Numbered from the stretch's first letter, positions 27,841 to 36,119 are shown. The stretch is DNA of 64,000 nucleotides from Akkermansiaceae bacterium (GCA_024233115.1 JACKQB010000001.1:682001-746000), one strand, 5' to 3'. Numbers and translations: made by a program. The notes: generated by a model from the sequence alone, not told the origin.

Positions 27841-30031
27841 CCATCATCTTGCGCAGGGTGACCGCCGCGTAGACCGCTTGCGATTGTTTGTGCAGGTAAC
27901 GCTCTGAGAGCTTGCCCGCCTTGACCGAGAATTCCCTCAGGGTGTAGGCGCCTTTTTCATAGTCGAAGCTGGTGCCGTCGTCCTCGTAAAGCAGGCAGGT
28001 GCCGTCCTGGCCGCCGTAGTGCCGGATCTCGATGTCCGAGCCGACAAGGTCCCGCGTGCGGTTGACGGCCTGGGTAAGCATGGGGATGAGGGCACCCTCG
28101 CGGACGAAGAGCGGGGGAAGGTCCTGGGTCTGTTTGCTGGTGACGGTGATTTTGCCGCCCTTGCCAGCGAGTTTGCCGGTGTGGAAATCATACCAGTTTC
28201 CCTCGGGAAGCTGGACTTCACGCTGGGTGGCGTCGTTGTGGAAGGGGGCGACCAGGATGTCGGGGCCGAACATGAACATGGTGTTGTCCTCGGAGATTTT
28301 CTGGTGAAAACCATCGGCGTAGGGATCGGTCTCGCCGTCGAGTTTGCGTTGCTGCTCCTTGACCTGCGCCTTGGCCTGGTTGCTCTCTAACAACATCGAG
28401 CGGATCGGCGGGATGCCGTGCAAGTTGTAGTCGGCGAAGGCGGTGTAGAGGTAGGGGAGCAGCTTCATCCGCAGCTGGATGGTGCGGCGTATCGCATCGG
28501 TGGCGTCCGGGTAGCTCCATGGTTTGGTGCCGCTCGCCCATGCGTTGAGCTGGGCCATGGGGGAGAAACAGACGGTGTGCATCCGGTTGATCCACTCGCG
28601 GCTGTTGCGGGCGCTGCGTATCTCCGGGCACCAGAGGATGCCGCAGAGGCTGGCGGACGACAGCCCTGTGATGTACTCGCTGTGTTTGTAGGAGTCCGAA
28701 TAGATGGCAAACGGGTGGTTCGACGCGGCTCCATTGCTGGCGCGGACCTGTGAGTAGGTGCGCCGGTTGTTTTTGCGGAACAGCTCCTGATAGAGCATTT
28801 TCTGCATCAGCATGCCGTAGCTTTGACGCATGGTTTCCGCACTGGTGCCGGAGGGGAAGGTGGCGTGGTCCGGCCATAACCAGAAGTCATAGCCGTCGAC
28901 CTCGTCGATTTTATAGCCGGAGACACCGATGTCGAAATGGTCCGACTTGTGCTGTTCTAACAATATCCTCCGGGCCGCCGGCAGGGTGTAGTCCGGGACG
29001 ATACCCAGCCAGACCATGTGAGAGCCGGAGAGCGGGTAGAGGTCCTTGTAGATGCGGGCGTGCTGGGAGACGTAGGGGTTGACCCAGAGGTTGAGGCGGA
29101 TGCCGTCGTCGAGCAGTCGCCGGGTGAAGCCGGCGGGATCGGGGAAGCGTTTTTTCTGCCACTCAAAGGTGCAGGGGTATGACTTGCTTTGCCACCCCGG
29201 CTCCAGGCCGATGACATCGAGCGGGATGTTGTGCTGCTTGAATTCCGCGACTTCCCGGGTGGTCTGGGCGGCCGAGTATTGCGCCGGTGTGCGGTGCCAG
29301 AATCCCAATCCCCAGAGTGGCGGCATGGCGCCGCCGCCGCTGTAGAGGTTGTAGCGGGCGACGATATCCTGGTGGCTGGTGCCCGTGAATGCGACGAGCT
29401 CCATGCCGTCGCCATGAATCAGCGCTTCGATGGCATCCCCGGGGGGGACGGCCAGCCAGGGGCCGGGTTGTTTTTCGTCGGCCGGCGGGTTGCGGTCGAC
29501 TTCACGCGGGTTGTTCGCGGAGTCCCTGCGGTTGCCGATCTGGTTGTAAATCTTGATGTATTTGGCGGTGTTGAAAAACACGCCGTATCCCTTGCTGGAG
29601 ATGTAGAAGGGAACCGGCGCGTGGGTGGCGCCGCCGCCTTTGTTGAAGTGGTCCACCTTGAGCTCGACGATCTGCCCGCTCTTCATCGTGTTGTCAAACT
29701 GGATGCCGTATCCGTAGATTTTTTCGCCGTGTTCGGTCGGGATGCGCACCATGAGTTTGTGGTCCTTACTGATGCGGTAGCGCGCCCTTTTCAAAGCCTT
29801 GGCGAGGGGTGTGTCGGGGAGCTTGTTGAGGGTGTCGAGTTTTGGCGGGGCGCCGGCCAGGTCGCTGTAGCGGCGGATGTCCTTCTCATCGCCGACCACG
29901 GCGGTATAGACACCGTTGGCGAGTTTGTTCCAGTTCCGGATGGGCCGGGTGTCGTCGATCGTGCCCTGCGGCGCCGCAGTCAGCGCGGCTGCTATAGATG
30001 ACAGGCAGAGTAGCATGATGTGTGCTTTCAT
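27833..30031 (-). CDS. GH31 family glycoside hydrolase, secreted
   Basis: This 732-residue protein has a signal peptide (MKAHIMLLCLSSIAAALTA). GH31 hallmarks include PPLWGLGFWH before the barrel, the nucleophile region GYKIDEVDGYD, a KHSEYITGLSSASLCGILWCPE motif holding the acid/base, and LLPYLYTAF, with a C-terminal beta domain. The usual GH31 nucleophile motif is W-x-D-M-N-E; here it is KIDEVDG, as in a distinct subgroup seen with alpha-xylosidase-, isomaltosidase- or N-acetylgalactosaminidase-like members, so the sugar specificity is open. The gene starts 15 nt after the clan GH-D-like gene ends; the two form an operon. Confidence 0.85.
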   Translation of the reverse strand: MKAHIMLLCLSSIAAALTAAPQGTIDDTRPIRNWNKLANGVYTAVVGDEKDIRRYSDLAGAPPKLDTLNKLPDTPLAKALKRARYRISKDHKLMVRIPTEHGEKIYGYGIQFDNTMKSGQIVELKVDHFNKGGGATHAPVPFYISSKGYGVFFNTAKYIKIYNQIGNRRDSANNPREVDRNPPADEKQPGPWLAVPPGDAIEALIHGDGMELVAFTGTSHQDIVARYNLYSGGGAMPPLWGLGFWHRTPAQYSAAQTTREVAEFKQHNIPLDVIGLEPGWQSKSYPCTFEWQKKRFPDPAGFTRRLLDDGIRLNLWVNPYVSQHARIYKDLYPLSGSHMVWLGIVPDYTLPAARRILLEQHKSDHFDIGVSGYKIDEVDGYDFWLWPDHATFPSGTSAETMRQSYGMLMQKMLYQELFRKNNRRTYSQVRASNGAASNHPFAIYSDSYKHSEYITGLSSASLCGILWCPEIRSARNSREWINRMHTVCFSPMAQLNAWASGTKPWSYPDATDAIRRTIQLRMKLLPYLYTAFADYNLHGIPPIRSMLLESNQAKAQVKEQQRKLDGETDPYADGFHQKISEDNTMFMFGPDILVAPFHNDATQREVQLPEGNWYDFHTGKLAGKGGKITVTSKQTQDLPPLFVREGALIPMLTQAVNRTRDLVGSDIEIRHYGGQDGTCLLYEDDGTSFDYEKGAYTLREFSVKAGKLSERYLHKQSQAVYAAVTLRKMMEK

Positions 30032-30046
30032 AATGAATGCGTTTGT

Positions 30047-32899
30047 TTATTTGAAAATGGCGTAGCTGTATCCATGGGCCGGGATGGTGACGGTCAGTTT
30101 CGCCCGCGATGTGTTGTCTAACTTGAATTCCGTGGTACTCCTGCCATCGACGGAAACCAGGGCGCTGCTGCGCAAACCGGAATAGTAGAGCGGCACCAGA
30201 ATGGTCCTGGTCATCTCTTTGCCAGTAGGGTTGTAAGCTGATAGAAAAGCTTTTTCGTCAAGCTTGGGATTGACGTGCAGCATCCAGTCGATGTCCCTGC
30301 CATCGGCGCGGCGACCATGGATCAGGTCGGACTCGAGGATGGCGCGGTGTTTTTTATACCAGGCTACGGTATCGGTGACCATTTTCCTGGTTTTGTCCGT
30401 ATCATAGAGGCGCGGGCCTCGATAGCAGGCCTGGACGCCAAGCCCGAGATTCGAGCGCATCATGATCTCGTAGTGGTCACGGTGCTGATCAAGCGGTTCA
30501 ATAGTCGCCTCAGCGCCACCGCCGTGGTACTGGGTGAGCGGCACAAACATCCATCCCATACTGGGTGTTTTCTGCCAGGTGCCATCGTAGATGTTTTGCC
30601 GGGTATGGATACGCTGCTGTTCGCGGGGGAGCGACCAGTTGACTTCGCGGTACCCCATGCCGCACTTGTTAGAGCCGCTCATGAAATAATAATCAGGGAG
30701 GTTCATATAGACACCCTTGGCGCGAAGATGCTTGTAAAAGTCTGTCCAAGTTCTCCAATGTACCCAGCGTGAGTCATTGATGCCTTTTTGTAATGGTGGG
30801 CGCGCGGTGATATCGACATCTCCAGGGTAGGGGCCATCGTTTTCGAAGACCATGAATTCCGTTTTATCAAAGAGCTTATAGAGTTTTTTCAGGTAAGCCT
30901 GTCCCCACGGGCTGGTGATGGCTGGGCACTGACCATGAGCATTGTGTTGCCCTGGAGGGGTAACGATGTTGTTCCCCTTGCCAGCGTTCCGTGACGAGTA
31001 AAGTGAGTAGCTCCCCAGGTGGATGCCTTTTTGGGTGGCGTAATCATTGATGCCTTTCCAATGGGACAGGTAGTCAGGGTTGTCGTTTTCCGAGTTAAAC
31101 CCTGAGCCGAAGGAGAGGATCACCATTTCAAAACCTGTTTCCGCCGCTTGGTCAATTGCTTTTCTAACGGTTTCTTCATGCGATGATTTGCAGTGCAGCA
31201 TAAGCGGGTTTTCAGTGACCCAAGGTGCGAGGGTGCGGTATAACTTTCTCAGTGCCAGGCCGCGACGTTCCCGGTCTTCGGAGTCATAGGCCATCTCGAA
31301 CACACGGAAGCTTTCAAAGTTCTCACCCGCCTTGATCGTCTGGTCCGGCCCGTAAGCAGGCTCGACCTTGAGTAAACAGGGTTGTTGAAGCAGGTAGTTC
31401 ACCTGGGTTTTGTATGTTGCATCGGTGTGCCAGTGCACGCTGTGTCGAGAGGAGTTCGCATGGGTGAAACCACCGAATGCCATGTCGGTTTCCACGTGTA
31501 AAGACCGTGGCACGGTGAGCGCTACCCCTTCGCGGGTCTCCACGGTATTGTCGTTTTCCACGACGGAAAGCGTCTCGGCGTTAAACTTATCGAGGTTGAT
31601 TGGGGATGAGGTCTGGTTGCTGACAGTGACCCATTTGCTCAGGGCCGGGATGCCGTCGTAGATCTCGTAGTGGACTGAGACGGTGACGTTTTTCTGTTTT
31701 CCCTGCATCTTCCTTAATTCCGCGAGTTTGTCTTGTTCAAACGCACCGTAGAATGCCACCTGATTGATACGCAGCCGGACCAGTTCGCCGTCTTTGGATG
31801 CATCGGTGCTGCCACCTGTTTTATCGAGTTTGCCCACACGAAACGCAATGGCGTCACCCAGGTTGGCGGGGATAGGCTGGGTGTAGTAATGTTTCCAATG
31901 GCCACCTTGAGGTTGAGCATCGAAGTATAATTTGTCTGTCGCGATACGAATGCGCAGAGTGATCGGTTTGGTGAGATCGATTGTATCGTTGCCACTAACA
32001 TGCGGGACTTCATTGGTGCCGTCAAAGACACCGAGTACGGGACGGGTGATCCCTGACAGGCCTGCTGGACGGATATTGAACTTGATGGTGCGGTTTTTAT
32101 AAACGAGTCCAATGCCAGGCCCCCAACTCGATGAGGTATCGGTGCCGGGGGCAATGGTCGCCTCAACGATGCTGGTGCCTTCGGGCAACGGCCGCTCCGC
32201 ATAGACGGCGGTATGGGGGAGCGTGTAAATCTCGCCCGGTTTGCCTTCGTTGCTAAAGCTCGCACGTGGATGGGCTTTGCTGCTGTGGATTTTCCAAGAG
32301 GCGTCGAGCTTTTCAAACGTGTCTGTGAATAGGGCCGTCCTACCGAAATCAGAGTCCGGAAGTGCTGTGCTAAACAGCTCGTCAGCACTGGGTTCGGGAA
32401 TGGCGTAGTCGAGTCGGATATAAGCCCCTTTAGGTGGCCAAACGGCATCGGGGGAGGTGTGACGCACACGTTTCCATTTCAACCGCTCTGCTGGTTTTCC
32501 AATCGAGTAATTGACCAGCTTGAGTGAGTTCGGGAGTGGTTTGAGCTTCGCTAACCAATCGTCAGTCAGGAATGCTTTATTAGGTTGTCCCTGGGCGCCG
32601 CCAATGACATAGGTGACACCATCCAGTGTGACCGAGCCCTCGGGTTCGACAGCCCGGATGATGCTGTCGCCTGTCATCAGGTTGGTGAATTTCACCGTAG
32701 TTCCGAGTCGGGCATCAATGACCCGTTCAAAAAGACCATTGCTGAGGGTGAGCGTTTGTTGGGATGTATCCGAATCAATTGTCGCCTCGAATCCTGCGTT
32801 GTCGACAAGCCAGTCTTTATCAAGTTGGTAATTCGATGGGGGCTGAGCACCGGCAAGTGAGGGGTGCAGGAGGAAAACGAGTGGCATGAGAAGTTTCAT
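30047..32899 (-). CDS. Secreted clan GH-D-like (alpha-galactosidase-like) protein with inserted sandwich domain
   Basis: About 950 residues from the ATG at 32899, which gives a signal peptide (MKLLMPLVFLLHPSLAGA); upstream ATGs do not. An N-terminal supersandwich (NGLFERVIDARLGTTVKFTNL) is interrupted by a jelly-roll/LamG- or DUF1349-like module (about 205-390). A TIM-barrel follows (FEMVILSFGSGFNSEN; FMVFENDGPYPGD; KGVYMNLPDYYFMSG), resembling the alpha-galactosidase clan. FENDGPYPG is where the catalytic Asp is expected. It is co-transcribed with the GH31 gene, so both probably attack one alpha-linked polysaccharide. Family assignment is approximate and substrate is unknown. Confidence 0.65.
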   Translation of the reverse strand: MKLLMPLVFLLHPSLAGAQPPSNYQLDKDWLVDNAGFEATIDSDTSQQTLTLSNGLFERVIDARLGTTVKFTNLMTGDSIIRAVEPEGSVTLDGVTYVIGGAQGQPNKAFLTDDWLAKLKPLPNSLKLVNYSIGKPAERLKWKRVRHTSPDAVWPPKGAYIRLDYAIPEPSADELFSTALPDSDFGRTALFTDTFEKLDASWKIHSSKAHPRASFSNEGKPGEIYTLPHTAVYAERPLPEGTSIVEATIAPGTDTSSSWGPGIGLVYKNRTIKFNIRPAGLSGITRPVLGVFDGTNEVPHVSGNDTIDLTKPITLRIRIATDKLYFDAQPQGGHWKHYYTQPIPANLGDAIAFRVGKLDKTGGSTDASKDGELVRLRINQVAFYGAFEQDKLAELRKMQGKQKNVTVSVHYEIYDGIPALSKWVTVSNQTSSPINLDKFNAETLSVVENDNTVETREGVALTVPRSLHVETDMAFGGFTHANSSRHSVHWHTDATYKTQVNYLLQQPCLLKVEPAYGPDQTIKAGENFESFRVFEMAYDSEDRERRGLALRKLYRTLAPWVTENPLMLHCKSSHEETVRKAIDQAAETGFEMVILSFGSGFNSENDNPDYLSHWKGINDYATQKGIHLGSYSLYSSRNAGKGNNIVTPPGQHNAHGQCPAITSPWGQAYLKKLYKLFDKTEFMVFENDGPYPGDVDITARPPLQKGINDSRWVHWRTWTDFYKHLRAKGVYMNLPDYYFMSGSNKCGMGYREVNWSLPREQQRIHTRQNIYDGTWQKTPSMGWMFVPLTQYHGGGAEATIEPLDQHRDHYEIMMRSNLGLGVQACYRGPRLYDTDKTRKMVTDTVAWYKKHRAILESDLIHGRRADGRDIDWMLHVNPKLDEKAFLSAYNPTGKEMTRTILVPLYYSGLRSSALVSVDGRSTTEFKLDNTSRAKLTVTIPAHGYSYAIFK

Positions 32900-33080
32900 T
32901 GGATAGGGGCAGTGGCTGGTGAATGATTTGACAGTGAATGACCTGGATGTATTAGATACGAGGCTAGAAAGGGTGTTTATCATCTGGATGGGGGATTGCA
33001 AATGGATATCGAAGGAGAAAGCGAGCACCGTCGGGTAAGGCGGGTTTCAATCAAATACCGGCCCAATGAGAAGATACGTA

Positions 33081-33410
33081 TCAGGTATCCACCTGGGCAG
33101 TCAGCAGTGCGGAAACCAAGCCGATGAGGAGCATGATCACCAGGTAGCAGACTGTGATCCACCAGGTATTTCTCCGTGAGGTGTCACAGATCCATTCAAT
33201 GGAAAAAAACAGCACCGCCAGACTGACCAGTAATGTGAATCCCCCGATCAATGGACGGAGGGTGAATGACATCACCAGGTTGCATGTCATCACGATCATG
33301 CAGATGGTGATGGCTTTGCGCTCTCCCCCTTCATCGCCCCTGGTGAAGTAGCTGATGAGGAACCAGAGAACCCCGGCACTGATGACGAAGTTGAGAATGA
33401 AGCTGTACAT
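33081..33410 (-). CDS. Small integral membrane protein, unknown
   Basis: A 109-residue protein with four predicted membrane helices (SFILNFVISAGVLWFLIS; AITICMIVMTCNLVM; GGFTLLVSLAVLFFSIEWI; WWITVCYLVIMLLIGLVSALL), linked by short loops with the charges at the cytoplasmic side. I recognise no family. It is on the same strand as the glycosidase operon, 181 nt upstream, and may not belong to it. The 245 nt further upstream hold no gene I can see. Confidence 0.6.
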   Translation of the reverse strand: MYSFILNFVISAGVLWFLISYFTRGDEGGERKAITICMIVMTCNLVMSFTLRPLIGGFTLLVSLAVLFFSIEWICDTSRRNTWWITVCYLVIMLLIGLVSALLTAQVDT

Positions 33411-33655
33411 CGGTTTTTTAAGGCAGTTGTTGTCGTTTTATAAATGGACGTTACACCCGATCTAGCAGGAGTCGATGCTATTCCTGTGCACGCCGTTGAG
33501 GAACAAGCTCATTCCGCCACAGTTGATTTCCTGGATACATACGACGGGTAAACGCTGTGGATGTTTCCCAACCAGCCGCCCTTGCGCCCGATACGATGGC
33601 CGTGTTTGAATTTTAGGGTGGAAACCCCGGCGGATTCACTTAGGATTCACCCACT

Positions 33656-34753
33656 ATGAAAACAATGACAATGATCGCACTGGTCGTGATATCCGGGGGC
33701 CCGGTGGTATTCGGGCAGGCCGGGCAAGCTGTGGCCCCACCGTCACCTACTGCCGCGACAACTACCGCAGCCACAACGGTCAAAGAACAGATTAAGGCCG
33801 CCAGCAAAGCCTTCGACAAGCAGAACATGGAGTTCATGAAAATGCTCCGTGCTGAGAAAGATAACACCAAAAAAAGGGAGCTGTACAAGACTGGTCGACC
33901 AGACCCGTCCGGGACGGTGAACCTGATCCTGAAACTGGCCAGGGAGAACCCCAAAGCTGACGGTGTCGAAAATGGTCTGGTGTGGACGTTGAGGGTAGCC
34001 AATCCAACCCAGCGTAGAGAAGTCACCCAGTTTATGTTAACGCATTATCAAGACAGTAAATCCATTGGTAACCTGGCCCAGTATTACGGCCGCATGTACG
34101 GAGGCGGCGAGCCCGAACTCCGTGAGATCGTTGAAAAAGCCGGCAATGAAGCAGTGCGTCTGGGCGCCACTTACTACCTCGCGGAAAAGCTGATGAATAA
34201 TAAGGCAACCCAACAGGAAGGCCTTACCCTGATGAAACAGCTGGCCAGGACCCCTGGCCTGGACAAGAAAAACCCCAATCTGTTAGCGCAGGCAAACATC
34301 AAGATCATGGTGCTTGAGAAACTGGGTATCGGCTGTATCGCACCTGATATCGTAGGCACCGACCACGAAGGCAAGGAATTCAAACTCAGTGATTACCGGG
34401 GGCAAGTCGTCCTGCTCGATTTCTGGGGGATCTGGTGAGGCCCCTGCAAGGCAATGCTTCCACATGAGCGGTCGCTCGTGGAGAAGCTGAAAGGGCGCCC
34501 CTTCGCCATCGTAGGTGTCAATAGTGATAAAAAGGAACGCCTCAAGGAACTGGTGGCCGACGGCACGACGACATGGCGGAACTTTACCGACGAACAGGAA
34601 TACGGGAAAATCTCCACAGCATGGGGAGTCCGTGGCTGGCCTACACTTTACCTGATCGACCACAATGGCGTGATCAAACACAAGGGCCTCCGTGGTGAAG
34701 CCATGGAAACAGCGATCATGGAAATGGTTGCCGAAGCGGAAAAGGCAAAATAG
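33656..34753 (+). CDS. TlpA-like thioredoxin-fold protein, probable selenoprotein (UGA = Sec at residue 261)
   Basis: The reading frame runs 365 residues if the in-frame TGA at 34436-34438 is read as selenocysteine. A signal peptide (MKTMTMIALVVISGGPVVFG) is followed by a helical region (about 40-220). The C-terminal AhpC/TSA-TlpA thioredoxin domain contains APDIVGTDHEGKEFKLSDYRGQVVLLDFWGIW, then the TGA, then GPCKAMLPHE. The TGA occupies exactly the first Cys of the WCGPC redox motif, and the same frame continues through VGVNSDKKERLKEL, GVRGWPTLYLIDHNG and a normal end. A SECIS-like hairpin follows (see 34458). It is likely a periplasmic thiol-disulfide or peroxide reductase. The alternative is a TGC-to-TGA nonsense mutation; the hairpin argues against that. 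No sel genes are in the window. Confidence 0.75.
34458..34483 (+). promoter_or_regulatory. Bacterial SECIS-like stem-loop
   Basis: Starting 19 nt after the TGA, TTCCAC pairs with GTGGAG (one U-G), an AU bulge follows on the 5' side, then GAGC pairs with GCTC, closing a GGTC tetraloop at 34470-34473. The E. coli fdhF element has the same plan: lower stem, bulged U, upper stem, GGUC loop, with G and U contacting SelB. The loop is about 31 nt from the UGA, within the range described for bacterial SECIS elements. Confidence 0.7.
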
Positions 34754-34780
34754 CACCCACCCGCCCGCCCGTGGGGGCAA

Positions 34781-34812
34781 AAAGGGAGCGTGGGCGTCCC
34801 GCCCGCATCCGC
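34781..34812 (+). repeat. GC-rich hairpin repeat, copy 2
   Basis: The same element as at 23698: AAGGGAGCGTGGGC followed by a stem GGGCG-TCC-CGCCC. It lies 28 nt after the stop of the selenoprotein gene. Confidence 0.6.
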
Positions 34813-34841
34813 CATCACGCATCACGCATCCGCCATCAACA

Positions 34842-34872
34842 GTTCAATCCGCGCCCCCGCGTGGGGGGCGAT
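34842..34872 (-). repeat. Solitary type I-C-like CRISPR repeat
   Basis: Read on the minus strand, this 31-nt segment starts ATCGCCCCCCACGCGGGG and ends GCGCGGATTGAAC. It matches the well-known type I-C repeat pattern (GTCGCCCC...GGGGCG-GGATTGAAAC) apart from its outer bases, including the inner palindrome. It overlaps the 3' end of the cas4 fragment and has no second copy beside it. Confidence 0.65.
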
Positions 34873-35086
34873 GAGGTGCGGCGAGCGGGTGCGGCGAGCG
34901 GGTGATGCGGGCGCCCGGGCGGGATTCGTCCGGGCCATCGTGGGCGCGGGTATGCATCTGGTTGCCCTCGGCGGTGAATCGGTTCTCGGCCCACGCCTGT
35001 TCCAGGTGGATCAGGGCGCATTGGCGCGGGCAGTAGAGGATGTGCTGCAGCGCGGAGATGGGCAGGAGCTGGTTCTCGGTGAACAT
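34844..35086 (-). pseudogene. cas4: cas4 fragment (N-terminal part only)
   Basis: The first 60 or so codons match the N-terminus of type I-C-associated Cas4: LPISALQHILYCPRQCALIHLEQ then WAENRFTAEGNQMHTRAH and ESRPGARITRS, with the first Fe-S Cys of the YCPRQC region. After about residue 65 the sequence becomes Pro/Arg-rich and is simply the translation of the I-C-like repeat. The nuclease core and the three C-terminal Fe-S cysteines are missing, against a normal length near 200 residues. A deletion apparently joined cas4 directly to an array end, removing cas1 and cas2. It is a relic of a different CRISPR type from the intact I-E system nearby. Confidence 0.75.
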
Positions 35087-35101
35087 GGGAGGTGAGGTGT
35101 T

Positions 35102-35527
35102 TTACTCGAGAAAGGGGTTGAGGATTTGCAGGTCTCCGAAGCGGCGACCGTGTTGGAGGTCTTCGCTGAAGAGGATGCTTGCTTTGGAATGGAGGGCGGC
35201 TGCGACGATTTGGGAGTCGTAGAAGCGGTATTGGGTTTCTGACTGGATGCGGAGGGCATTCTGCCAGACGGAGGCGTTGGGGTAGATTTGACAGTGGGGG
35301 ATGAGGAGGATGTCCAGGAGTTCGCTGAGGTATGCGGTGTCGAGCGGGATGGTGAATTTGTGGATGGCGACGTTGCAGAATTCCTGCACAGCTTGCCAGC
35401 TGATGAGCCAGGGTTTTTCTGCGGCGATGAGGTCGCGTGCACGTTCCATTTTATCTGGATACTTATGGTCGTAGGCGTAAACGAGGATGTTGGTGTCCAG
35501 GAAGTATGGCGTTTCTTGATTTGGCAT
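35102..35527 (-). CDS. PIN-domain toxin (VapC-like)
   Basis: This 141-residue protein has the PIN pattern: YFLDTNILVYAYD at the start (first catalytic Asp), a Glu in SWQAVQEFCNV, and FYDSQIVAAALHSKASILFSEDLQHG, containing the last acidic pair. PIN toxins cleave RNA, often tRNA or rRNA. The antitoxin gene ends 7 nt upstream, giving the usual antitoxin-then-toxin order. It sits between the cas4 relic and the CRISPR array. The length and motifs are complete, so it should be active. Confidence 0.88.
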   Translation of the reverse strand: MPNQETPYFLDTNILVYAYDHKYPDKMERARDLIAAEKPWLISWQAVQEFCNVAIHKFTIPLDTAYLSELLDILLIPHCQIYPNASVWQNALRIQSETQYRFYDSQIVAAALHSKASILFSEDLQHGRRFGDLQILNPFLE

Positions 35528-35534
35528 AAGTCGG

Positions 35535-35753
35535 TTATCGTTCGTTCATTTCGTCACGGGTGTAGGGGCCGCCAGCGTTGTATTTGTCCATGTCTTCGAA
35601 GAGTTTTGCGATTTTTTGTTGGCGTTCTTCTTGTGCCGCGATCTCAGCGAGCCAGTTGCGAAAGAGGGCGTTAAGGCTGGTTTTGCGGCGGCGGGCTTCT
35701 TCGCGGGCAGCCTCGATGAGGTGTTCATCAGCGCTGAGGGTAATGTTTTTCAT
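35535..35753 (-). CDS. Ribbon-helix-helix antitoxin (VapB-like)
   Basis: A 72-residue protein. MKNITLSADEHLIEAAREEARRR is the strand-helix of a ribbon-helix-helix DNA-binding domain, followed by a second helix (TSLNALFRNWLAEIA) and a flexible acidic tail that would bind the PIN toxin. It is expected to repress its own operon through the palindromes that abut its ATG (35756-35787). There is no Shine-Dalgarno sequence; the palindrome occupies that place, so translation may be leaderless or repressed when bound. Confidence 0.85.
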   Translation of the reverse strand: MKNITLSADEHLIEAAREEARRRKTSLNALFRNWLAEIAAQEERQQKIAKLFEDMDKYNAGGPYTRDEMNER

Positions 35754-36111
35754 TACACTAAAGTAGTGCGCACTGGTTTAGTGCGCAAGCATATTCGACA
35801 GCAGATTCGGATGCGGGGTGGTGGACTTTGGCAGTGGGCAGTTTTTTCAGGCTGGATAGCCTGAGCAGGGGGGGACTTGCAGTTTTTTTGTTCCGCCAGA
35901 GTGAGGATGCCCTCGTGTTCTTTGTCGATGTCCTTGATTTTTACCCTTACGCGTTTGCCTAAGATGATGCCCCAGCGCTGTTCGATGGCGTGCTTGCGGG
36001 CAGCGAGATCGACTTGCCAGGAGGTGTAGCCGGATGCGTCACCCGGGGCATCGAAGATGAATTGACCTTGGTCGATGTTTTCAGGCCTGGTGCGGTGTTT
36101 TTGATAGTCAT
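35753..36111 (-). pseudogene. Frame-broken small gene of unknown function
   Basis: An open frame of 119 codons without any start codon ends in a TAA that overlaps the antitoxin ATG (TAATG). Its middle part looks like real protein: NIDQGQFIFDAPGDASGYT, then WQVDLAARKHAIEQRWG and LGKRVRVKIKDIDKEHEGI. The only plausible ATG (36111) lies in another frame, and adding one A in the run ATCAAAAAC would connect the two. The 3' third (Pro/Cys/Arg-rich) looks non-coding, after a run of seven A. It is probably a decayed gene at the old end of the CRISPR array. No family recognised. Confidence 0.35.
35756..35787. promoter_or_regulatory. Palindromic operator of the toxin-antitoxin pair
   Basis: CACTA-AAG-TAGTG (35756-35768) is followed by GCGCACT-GGTTT-AGTGCGC (35768-35786), a perfect 7-bp inverted repeat. 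The same bases also form two direct repeats TAGTGCGCA, 15 nt apart. The element begins 3 nt from the antitoxin start codon, where autoregulatory ribbon-helix-helix sites are usual. Confidence 0.6.
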
Positions 36112-36119
36112 GTTAGTAT

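Noticed and set aside
28218..28877. Minus-strand frame of 219 codons
   Set aside because: Alternative frame of GH31, His/Arg/Pro-rich as shadows are.
29189..30001. Plus-strand frame of 270 codons
   Set aside because: Antisense shadow of the GH31 gene, no recognisable domain.
33043..33065. GTTTCAATC-like end of a CRISPR repeat
   Set aside because: Only a 9-nt match with no palindrome or second copy.
33656..34753. Two separate genes (a truncated secreted protein and a short thioredoxin tail) or a nonsense pseudogene
   Set aside because: The UGA lies exactly at the redox Cys, the frame continues, and a SECIS-like hairpin is present; kept as the main alternative, not the call.
36090..36111. 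Programmed -1 frameshift at the A-run in the small gene before the antitoxin
   Set aside because: The heptamer C AAA AAC does not allow re-pairing of both tRNAs, and the 3' part looks decayed.
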